DNA from: Intoshia linei
Taxonomy: Eukaryota > Orthonectida > Rhopaluridae
Direction: 5' to 3'
DNA length: 22,037 nucleotides
NCBI GenBank assembly: GCA_001642005.1
Contig: LWCA01000472.1
Span: 4,499 to 26,535, forward strand
Made by a program: the position numbers and the translations under genes
Shown: one piece after another, positions 17,701 to 22,037 of the stretch
Layout of the letters: each line of letters opens with the position of its first letter
How positions within the stretch are numbered: position 1 is the stretch's first letter
Notes under the pieces: model-generated
Databases searched by the model: none
The model's input: only the letters and a program-made list of their open reading frames with translations
Told to the model about the DNA's origin: nothing

Positions 17701-18563
17701 GTTTAAAAAAACAAATTCTGTGATAATATATAAAATCAAGTGCTTTACTAAAAATGTCAATCTCAAAACTTGCATCTCTATTGTAAAACCCTCAAACTAT
17801 CTATTATTTTGAAAATAAAAAAACAAACAGTCCTAAAAATTTAATATAACAACAACTAACAGAGGTTTTTCAAATTAACACATAAAAAGCACTTCTCAAA
17901 TTTCAATCTCACAAACTGACACCTACATGTTCAAAAAATTTCTTATGAAGGATTTGGTTGATGCAGTTATGATATTTTACCTCAGTTGAAACTACATTAC
18001 CAAGTCTTCTCCTAGGGTTAAACAGACTACAAAGTTGACAAGAAATAGGGATTTGAGCTTTATGGTTATACTCAACCCTTTAAATAATGTACTTCAAGTC
18101 TAAAGAACTTGAGAAATTAGGCATGTTCTCAATTTTGTTAGAGTTCAAACGTTAAAGTTGTTTTTTGTTGTTTGTTTGGAATAATTAATTTTAAATATTA
18201 TATATTAAAAAAATATAAAACCTGTAACAATAAGATCATGATGTGTAGTTTTAATTTCTTGGTTTTCAATGAGATGACTGCAAATATATTTTCCTGTATC
18301 TTTATATGTAACATTGGATATTTTTAAGGAATCGGAATTGTTGTCATCTTCAACGATCGAAAATTGATCTTTGAATATATGATGAAGGTTTATTCCGGTA
18401 TCAGAATCATAAATTAGCATAGGAGTTAAAGAATTATTATTGTTAACCCATTCAGTCCACCTTATTTTAGTTTCAATTGTTTTATTTGTTGGAGTAGGGT
18501 GACAAGGAATTATTATTTGTGAGTTTTCTTCTACATATTCTTTATTATCAGCAATTTCAATAG
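5688..18563 (-). CDS. Three-Ig-domain type I membrane adhesion receptor (partial, spliced)
   Basis: Gene-level entry for join(18563..18222, 15189..14902, 11493..11038, 8932..8794, 5769..5688), minus strand. The first three introns are phase 1 and the last is phase 2. The joined frame stays open for about 435 residues to a TAA. The layout is Ig V-like, Ig, Ig with an insertion, one membrane helix, then a short basic tail. This is how insect fasciclin-3 and vertebrate nectins are built, so a homophilic or heterophilic cell-adhesion role at the plasma membrane is the best guess (inference). Multiple N-x-S/T sites fit an ectodomain. The signal-peptide exon is missing, probably beyond the right edge given introns of 2.1-3.4 kb. 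The three Ig exons and membrane exon are well supported; the tail exon and the family name are not. Confidence 0.7.
5826..5831 (-). terminator. Poly(A) signal of the UQCC4-like gene
   Basis: AATAAA on the minus strand (TTTATT on plus), about 70 nt after the stop codon at 5902. This is the normal position for a short 3' UTR and supports an independent transcript ending before the Ig tail exon at 5769. Confidence 0.55.
5902..6139 (-). CDS. UQCC4-like gene, terminal coding exon
   Basis: The acceptor TTAATTTTTAG| stands before 6139. One base completes a split codon, then 78 codons run to TAA at 5904-5902. This is the conserved part of the protein, holding PIKFS, the single membrane helix (IVVGSFAAMIIYFAYL) and the acidic C-terminus LLDEIWD. 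Codon content is clearly less AT-biased than the flanks, for example TCG TTC GCG GCA in the helix, as expected for coding sequence under constraint. Confidence 0.75.
5902..7494 (-). CDS. CCSMST1/UQCC4-like mitochondrial complex III assembly factor, two exons
   Basis: The joined CDS 7494..7454 plus 6139..5902 codes for 92 residues. The N-terminus, MLKRSITIIRSNIVQIRNK, is basic with no acidic residue, like a mitochondrial presequence. The second part carries PIKFS at 32-36, a W at 43, a proline before the membrane segment (EPDYSRY), one helix at about 61-77, then YLRKPNKLD and an acidic C-terminus. From memory of the family, this order (PIKFS, one helix, YLR-x-x-N/D-x-D) matches CCSMST1, renamed UQCC4, a single-pass inner-membrane protein linked to cytochrome bc1 assembly. 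The length is slightly short for the family. The gene lies inside the proposed last intron of the Ig gene, same strand. Family assignment is by eye. Confidence 0.62.
6940..7045 (+). repeat. Tandem duplication, two copies of a 53-bp unit
   Basis: ACTTTATTTTTAATATTATA followed by CACACATTCTGTCTAATAAA occurs twice, 53 bp apart and almost identical, which suggests a recent duplication inside the intronic Helitron-like copy. Confidence 0.85.
7184..7406 (+). repeat. Duplicated Helitron-like 3' end
   Basis: GGATTGATAATAGTGAATAG with ATTTTTAAGTTAGATT occurs at 7187 and again at 7282. The first unit goes on to TTCCCTCGGTAGAACTAGG and breaks off. The second continues to the complete end with GTACGTAGTAC and CTAA. 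This indicates end duplication or insertion of a second copy next to the first. Confidence 0.65.
7454..7494 (-). CDS. UQCC4-like gene, 41-nt first coding exon (presequence)
   Basis: The ATG at 7494 has A at -3 (AAGAAATG). Thirteen codons follow, then two bases of a split Val codon at the donor ATAGT|GTAATT (7453). Without splicing the frame stops immediately at TAA (7452-7450), so the exon is only meaningful when spliced. Residues 1-13 have Lys3, Arg4 and Arg10, with no acidic residues, a good targeting-peptide start. The exon was found by looking upstream for a phase-2 partner of the 6139 acceptor. A different upstream exon cannot be excluded. Confidence 0.55.
7495..8464. other. Upstream region of the UQCC4-like gene
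   Basis: No gene was found. It should hold the promoter and 5' UTR of the UQCC4-like gene, but no convincing TATA or initiator stands out in such AT-rich DNA. About 8050-8280 contains modules (TTCTAGGACTTGTTTAAATT, ACATTGAAAGACTACATTT) like the degenerate Helitron body at 3600. Confidence 0.4.
8465..8710. mobile_element. hAT-like MITE between the genes
   Basis: The left end CAGGGTGCACAAACTT faces the right end, whose complement is CAGTGGTGCACAACCTGCGG, about 245 bp apart. CTCTAGTC follows on the right, a hAT-like target sequence, but the left flank does not match it. The minus-strand open frame at 8485..8682 is a translation of this repeat and not a gene. Confidence 0.55.
8794..8932 (-). CDS. 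Ig gene exon d: transmembrane segment and start of cytoplasmic tail
   Basis: The acceptor is TATTTAG| before 8932, and the first two bases join the last A of exon c as a Thr codon (phase 1). After a short stalk (QESYSLQ) comes a strongly hydrophobic helix of about 23 residues (TIILIACGGVLFLILIIILI... to FCV), directly followed by a stop-transfer run, RRQKRSNKK. This orients the Ig domains outside the cell. The 3' end is less certain. A phase-2 donor GTACAT at 8793 fits the candidate tail exon at 5769. Other phase-2 GT sites (GTCAAA, GTCTAA) lie slightly upstream. If no splice is used, the frame stops at 8772 with a tail of about 20 residues. Confidence 0.75.
9598..9990. mobile_element. Tc1/mariner/pogo-like MITE with internal tandem repeats
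   Basis: Inverted ends are nearly perfect over 28 bp: CAGTCAATTCTGTTTTATAT at the left and, on the complement, CAGTCAATTCTGTTATATAT at the right. Both are flanked by TA, the target duplication of the Tc1/mariner superfamily, and CAGT starts are usual for pogo-like ends. The interior carries tandem units that each end in the terminal motif GAATTGACTGTA. There is no coding. It lies in the intron between exons c and d of the Ig gene. Confidence 0.7.
9695..9990 (+). repeat. Three tandem units (about 110, 93, 93 bp) in the MITE
   Basis: GAATTGACTGTA ends the units at 9804, 9897 and 9990, exactly 93 bp apart. Each unit contains TGTCCAAA, AATGTTTGTTCAAACA and GAATTGT. The first unit is about 16 bp longer through an insertion near ATTGATTTGAG. 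Each unit thus carries its own copy of the right terminus. Confidence 0.8.
9991..11037. other. Intron c/d of the Ig gene, remainder
   Basis: AT-rich, no second gene seen. A short near-duplicate occurs at about 10385-10510 (AAGATTTTTTTTAAATAAAT CCTTCAAAGG versus AAGTTTTTTTAAAACTAACT CTTGAAGG), perhaps a decayed tandem repeat. Confidence 0.45.
11038..11493 (-). CDS. Ig gene exon c: third immunoglobulin domain with insertion
   Basis: The exon is 456 nt, phase 1-1, coding for 152 residues. The acceptor is AACTTAG| before 11493 and the donor AATA|GTAATA at 11037. It opens RPKNLKITP, a typical start of a membrane-proximal Ig domain. The first cysteine is at 23 (QVNCTS), then GNPVPLITW with the core Trp35, the hallmark of C2/I-type domains. 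The second cysteine appears to be Cys130 (IQLFCISK). The cysteine gap of 107 residues is far above the usual 40-75. Residues about 60-115 form a polar, charged insertion with a near-repeated motif, PFEAD and PFKVD. Open-frame prediction runs past the donor into the intron; the splice at 11038 is chosen because it restores phase 1 and joins the membrane exon. Confidence 0.8.
11494..13199. other. Intron b/c of the Ig gene with a GC-richer island
   Basis: Mostly featureless. About 12565-12665 is much richer in GC: GGGCCGCCAAAGCGGTC is an imperfect hairpin, and on the minus strand GGTTCGACTCT resembles a polymerase III B box. This could be a SINE or hAT fragment; neither is established. Confidence 0.35.
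13200..14113 (-). mobile_element. Helitron-like element, inverted copy in Ig-gene intron
   Basis: Read on the minus strand from 14113: TTACATTATAATGCTACGC, a (GT)n run opposite CACACACACACAAACAAACA, CCACTTTATTTCAATAAC, then the shared body (ATTTTATAAAGT, AAACCCAATTG, CGCATTTGCGGTG, ACATTTCCAATAAAG, CAACTTTGTTATTATCA). Homology fades at about 13200. The CTRR/GTACGTAGTAC end was not found, so it is 3'-truncated or diverged there. Confidence 0.5.
14114..14900. other. Intron b/c of the Ig gene, part next to exon b
   Basis: AT-rich, no coding or repeat signal beyond short runs of A and T. Confidence 0.5.
14902..15189 (-). CDS. Ig gene exon b: second immunoglobulin domain
   Basis: The exon is 288 nt, phase 1-1, coding for 96 residues. 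The acceptor is TTTTTTAG| before 15189 and the donor AAAT|GTAATT at 14901. Its first two bases complete a Gly codon with the last G of exon a. The Ig core is visible: Cys27 (VVLKC), Trp40 (LLQWKHNG) and Cys79 (KPFICSV). The canonical D-x-G-x-Y before the second cysteine is replaced by a divergent segment, as in many second domains of adhesion receptors. N-glycosylation sequons occur at NCT, NAT, NDT and NIT. Cysteines 5 and 89 are additional and may form a second disulfide. A plus-strand open frame across this exon (14853..15059) is antisense noise. Confidence 0.82.
15190..17482. other. Intron a/b of the Ig gene
   Basis: No internal gene was found. A GC-richer patch at about 16095-16165 (GCTGTGGATAGCCAACATTG, AATGTGGCCC) looks like transposon debris. 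The rest is low-complexity AT sequence. Confidence 0.45.
17483..18180 (+). mobile_element. Second Helitron-like family in Ig-gene intron a
   Basis: It begins TCCTTACTTACATAAAATAA, followed after a short gap by GTGTATGTCGGTCTGTGTCA, again the AT-rich then GT-rich layout of Helitron 5' ends. The interior consists of degenerate repeats of a motif with AAACTGACACCT and AAACAGTCCTAAAA (for example near 17636, 17755, 17916). A minus-strand open frame at 17593..17775 is low-complexity Phe/Leu/Ile translation of this repeat, not a gene. The 3' terminus is not defined; the limit given is where the modules fade. Confidence 0.35.
18222..18563 (-). CDS. Ig gene exon a: V-like immunoglobulin domain
   Basis: The exon is 342 nt, phase 1 at both ends. 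The acceptor reads TTGATTTAG before 18563 and the donor is ACAG|GTTTTA at 18221. It encodes 114 residues forming one Ig V-type fold: the first cysteine is at residue 21 (IIIPCHP), core tryptophan candidates are at 36 and 39 (RWTEW), and the second cysteine is at 95 within DTGKYIC, the classic D-x-G-x-Y-x-C F-strand motif. The spacing of 74 residues between cysteines is normal for a V domain. There is an N-x-T site at NVT. An ATG inside the exon (18420) begins an open frame but cuts the domain in half, so it is not the gene start. A symmetrical 1-1 exon holding one complete Ig domain is the rule in this superfamily. Confidence 0.85.
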
Positions 18564-21223
18564 CTAAATCAAGTCATATTAGATGTTTGTAAAAATTTAA
18601 TTGAAACGGTTCTATTAAATAACAAAATTAAACAATACCTAATAATTTGACAGTTAAATAAAAATAACAATAGATGACAAATTGTCCAATAATTGAAATG
18701 TGCATGTTGAGAATGAGAAAAATATATTTTTGTATGTAAATTTTAATGTATGGTATACATAAAGTTACATAATGGGGACATGGGAATTTGTGAATGGCAC
18801 TGTGGCAAATAAACTAGATTAAGTTAAAATAGGTTGATTGAATGAATTTAAGATTAAGTAATTGTGAGAAATGGATGAATTTAAAAGAATGAGACAAAAA
18901 TGTAACATATTTGTCTAAATAAATACGCTGCATTGTGCAGTACAATGTCGACTTTTGTCAAGGGTTGATTTATTGTACTGCGACAAATAAGTAATCCACG
19001 CCTCTTTGTAGAAATTATTTGCTATATAACTAAACTAAATATATTAATGTCAGATTGCCGTGAAATCTTAACTACCGTTATCCATTTTATAGCAATATGA
19101 ATATTGCTTTCGTAATCTCTAGGTTAAGCACGCGTTTAATTTTTGATAATCATTAATAAAAATCGATAATTGACTGATTACATAAAAACAACACTGACAT
19201 GGATTTAATTTATTCTATAAAATAAAAAAAATTTTTATATGAATTGGCGACATATATTCAATAGGTATATATTGTATATTAAACATGTTTGAATATTAAT
19301 ATACACATTATTAATATTGTCTTTATTTTAAATGAAATATTAAAGATTGGTATTTATTTAATTTATTTCCTAATGGAAACATTTTAAATAGTCGCTTATA
19401 GATAAAATATTTCATTTATGAAGTATATATAGACACAGACTACACACATATTTTGGATTACAATGTATATTAGACAACATTTGAGACTTTTATAAGACAA
19501 AGGCACTGCTTTTAAATGCACAATATCAATTCAAATAATGTTATCAAACTATCAAAATATCAAACGCTCTGATCATCCGAGCTTGAATTTTTATATTTAT
19601 TGAATTATTCGATTAAAATTTTTCGAGGTGATTACATATCGATCTATAAATTATCTATAGTTACTTAATCAAATTACATTATCTACGATAAGATTTCATT
19701 TTTTTTTATTATTTTCATTTTATTTTATACAATAATATTTTCATTTTTTTCCTTTATATCTAGATATTTTTGAAATGAATATGGACCACTTAGTGATGAT
19801 TAAAAAAATGTTTCTTCCATTATACATTTTAATTAGTAGGAGTAATTAAGTATTGTATTTTAAATCTACATCTTAGATTAGATTACTGTAAGATGGATTT
19901 TATGTATAGCGCTGAATTACGTCCATGTGTAAAAATTTGATGAGATATACATGTATATTTACCTTAAAGCGTTCATGTGCTGATGTACGCATTATCCATT
20001 GCTGAAGATTGTAATTAATACATGTATTATGAAATACTGGTAATATGACATGACAAATACGAAAAAACATGTGTATTATGTCAAAACTTTTCATATGGTT
20101 AATACTTTTTAACAAATGTTAATTTCAAAAATATTTTTATAGCCAATTTGAAATAAAATGTCTAGATTAAGTGGTTGGCTAATTAATAACAAATGACAAT
20201 TTATCAATGAAAAGTATATAATGTTACAAAAATTTATATGTATTGCTTTAAACAGTTAGCTTTTCATGTCAAACCTTATCAATTAAATTCATCACTAGAG
20301 GATAAAATATCAAATAAGATTTTTTATTCAAAAATTATCAGTTTCGGTTCATTTTATTTTAAATTATATTTGTATAATTTATATACTTTGAAAGTAAATA
20401 CTCAATGAATATTTCTCATGCCTGATGGACAGACGATACATTTTGATTCTAAATTTATAGTATTCCAATATTATAGTTTAAATTTTTAATAAATTAAGTG
20501 TGTATTTTTGGTGAGGAATTAAACGGAGATTATGTTACTCATCTATTACGCAAATAAAAAAATATATTATCAGCACTTAAATTATATTTAAGCAAATATT
20601 GTAGACTTCATTGTATTAAATGTCCCATTATAAAGCCCATATTTATATAGCTGCACTAATACTTCATTTGTGTGATTTACAATTTAAGTGTAGTTAATAA
20701 TATCAAGGATTTATTTATTACGTAACTTTTTATTTCAGTATAATTTTAGATTTCACATAAGACTGAAAGTGTCACTAGTTACCACCCTACACATTTTTTG
20801 TAGTTATGTACAGTAGGATTTACCAAAAAAAATTTTAAACCAATTATTGAAATTGTAATACAATAATAATAATCCATGTAATAATGGCAATATATATAAA
20901 GAAAAAACTTGATTTTATGTATTATCGTTGCTATCTCTGATTTTTCTTTCGTTGTACCATAGTTTGGTGTAAATTTTGTTTTTTAAATTTTTAGGAAATT
21001 CATTTTGAGTTTTAATTATCAATTATCATTAAACCTAAAATAAATGAACTGGCACTGAATTTAAAAACATATGAACCAAAAAATGGTAAAGTCAGCCCAA
21101 AACTTAAAAGTTTATGGTTTCAGCAAAATCCCATAGCTATTTGTATCATTTCAATAAAATATGGAAATATTTAATCTAATATTTATAGTAAATGTAATCA
21201 GAATTATTTAGATTACAATTATT
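18564..21223. other. Region upstream of the first visible Ig exon
   Basis: Expected to be the 5' intron of the Ig gene. No signal-peptide exon with a phase-1 donor was found. An open frame at 19900..20115 (minus) contains a good donor AAG|GTAAAT at 19962 but in phase 0, incompatible with exon a. Confidence 0.4.
18944..18980. repeat. Inverted repeat GCAGTACAAT / ATTGTACTGC
   Basis: A perfect 10-bp inverted repeat flanks about 25 bp (GTCGACTTTTGTCAAGGG...). It lies upstream of the first visible Ig exon. It could be the remnant of a small element or a structured RNA; nothing else supports either. Confidence 0.4.
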
Positions 21224-21394
21224 ATGATGTTGACACCAATCAGTCACTTTGCAATTTTATATTCTTTAATTTTTGCTTATTTGATTTGTGTAACACAATC
21301 GCCTGTAAATATTATAGAGAATATTGCATCCAAAGTGGATGAGAGTTCTGCCACACGATCTGAAGTTCAGATTGCGAACACAAAATTCGGATAG
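21224..21394 (+). CDS. Small secreted peptide or first exon with signal peptide, unknown function
   Basis: A 56-codon plus-strand frame starts with two ATGs (21224 and 21227, A at -3) and ends in TAG at 21394. Residues 1-26 are a textbook signal peptide: short polar start, hydrophobic core FAILYSLIFAYLICV, then a VTQS-type cleavage region. The remaining 30 residues (PVNIIENIASKVDESS... ending NTKFG) are polar, with no cysteines. The local base composition is less AT-rich than its surroundings. It may be a complete mini-gene or the first exon of a longer gene running off the right edge: CCT|GTAAAT at 21303 is a usable phase-0 donor. Short secreted proteins with small first exons are common among insect salivary and neuropeptide genes, but no family is recognised. 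Chance is possible. Confidence 0.4.
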   Translation: MMLTPISHFAILYSLIFAYLICVTQSPVNIIENIASKVDESSATRSEVQIANTKFG

Positions 21395-21484
21395 AATTGA
21401 AATTTTTTTATATTGTGTTATTGTTCTGATCATGTTTACAAAATTATCATATTCATCATAATATAATACTTATTTATATCATTA

Positions 21485-21550
21485 CTAGGTTGACTGTTAT
21501 GTACTACGTACAAACAGGATTTAGCTCTGCCGAGGGCACATTTTTATTAC
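21485..21550 (-). mobile_element. Helitron-like 3' end, solo fragment
   Basis: On the minus strand: GTGCCCTCGGCAGAGCTAA, then TTTGTACGTAGTACATAACA, GTCAACCTAG and T. It matches the ends at 2404-2457 and 7350-7406 nearly base for base. No matching body is seen on the far side, so only the terminal about 65 bp is recognisable. Confidence 0.6.
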
Positions 21551-21845
21551 TTTACGTTAATTCTTATGATTTTATAACTTATTAAGTAAAATTTATTAAT
21601 ATTAGCATTATAATTAAGATATCTAAATAAAATGTTACCATATAGAGGAAATATGACAAAATAGATTATTATTTATATGAAACTAAAAATGTATACCTTA
21701 ATAAGTTATTGACAATTTACCTTCTGAACAATTTGAACTATGTTTAATATTTAATTTTGAAAATATAAAATTTGAAATATTTTTTTGGCTATACTATAGT
21801 CCCCCGCATAATTTAAGTTTCTTATATTTATAGAATAGCGTGACA
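21551..21845. other. AT-rich spacer before the retrotransposon fragment
   Basis: Nothing convincing. A good-looking minus-strand donor CAGAAG|GTAAAT lies at 21720, but the sequence before it is low-complexity and gives no signal peptide. Confidence 0.4.
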
Positions 21846-22037
21846 TCAATTTGTAACCAAATTACTAGGATTTTCTGGTCTATACCTGTCATACCTCAAG
21901 AGCGAACGGCAAGTGGTCGCTTTATTTTGGCTTTAACGCTTGACCACCCAGTCTCAATTGGGTTGAGCAAATGATGGAGTGGTAAATGATCAGTTTTCAA
22001 TGTGAACTTCCGTCCATATAGATAATTATGCCATTTT
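21846..22037 (-). mobile_element. LTR retrotransposon (Ty3/gypsy-like) RNase H fragment, broken
   Basis: On the minus strand from the window edge, a frame reads WHNYLYGRKFTLKTDHLPL, close to the RNase H signature of gypsy-class polyproteins (Y-G-R-K-F-x-x-x-T-D-H-x-P-L). The frame meets a stop at 21896-21898. The following residues that would match the family appear in another frame (LLRYDRYRP), which points to a frameshift. The rest of pol is beyond the window to the right. No LTR, primer-binding site or polypurine tract is seen. It is an old, inactive fragment. Confidence 0.7.

Noticed and set aside
17593-17775. 60-residue minus-strand open frame, Phe/Leu/Ile-rich
   Set aside because: Low-complexity translation of a repeated intronic element.
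19900-20115. 71-residue minus-strand open frame as a possible signal-peptide exon of the Ig gene
   Set aside because: The good donor at 19962 is in phase 0 for this frame, exon a needs phase 1, and the phase-1 reading has a stop directly before the donor. No convincing signal peptide.
21720-21790. Minus-strand exon before donor CAGAAG|GTAAAT
   Set aside because: The frame is low-complexity Lys/Asn/Ile/Phe, hits a stop upstream and lacks a start with a signal peptide.

Overview
The window is very AT-rich eukaryotic DNA with long introns, GT-AG splice junctions and a dense load of short non-autonomous transposons. Every confident protein-coding segment is small and bounded by splice sites. Two multi-exon genes on the minus strand can be assembled with consistent intron phases. 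The gene content (a phase-1 immunoglobulin-domain adhesion receptor and a UQCC4/CCSMST1-like mitochondrial protein) and the repeat types suggest an insect. The extreme AT content and repeat style would suit an aphid or other hemipteran, but that is inference.

Gene 1 (minus strand, 18563 to 5688, 5' end outside the window) encodes a type I membrane protein. It has an Ig V-like domain (exon 18222..18563), a second Ig domain (14902..15189), a third Ig domain with a long insertion (11038..11493), a transmembrane exon (8794..8932) and probably a short cytoplasmic tail exon (5688..5769). The first three junctions between these exons are phase 1 and the codons join cleanly. Three Ig domains plus one membrane segment recall fasciclin-3 and nectin-type adhesion molecules, but the orthologue is not identified. 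The signal-peptide exon is not seen and probably lies beyond the right edge.

Gene 2 (minus strand, 7494 to 5902) has two coding exons: a 41-nt exon giving a basic presequence-like N-terminus, and a 238-nt terminal exon. The 92-residue product resembles the CCSMST1/UQCC4 family of mitochondrial complex III assembly factors. If the tail exon of gene 1 is right, gene 2 is nested in the last intron of gene 1 on the same strand. The single intron of gene 2 is almost filled by a Helitron-like repeat.

Region by region: 1-480 is AT-rich with a hAT-like end; 480-765 is a GATCGTAAATC inverted-repeat element; 763-2457 holds Helitron-like repeats with internal tandem arrays; 2460-5250 is mostly unexplained AT-rich DNA with a second hAT copy and a degenerate repeat; 5253-5594 is a hAT-like MITE; 5688-7494 holds the tail exon and gene 2; 8465-8710 is another hAT-like MITE; 8794-18563 is the Ig gene, whose introns hold a Tc1/mariner/pogo-like MITE (9598-9990), an inverted Helitron-like copy (13200-14113) and a second Helitron-like family (17483-18180). 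Right of the Ig gene lie a tiny plus-strand ORF with a clear signal peptide (21224..21394), a Helitron 3' end (21485-21545) and a broken LTR-retrotransposon RNase H fragment at the right edge.

No rRNA, tRNA or CRISPR array is visible.
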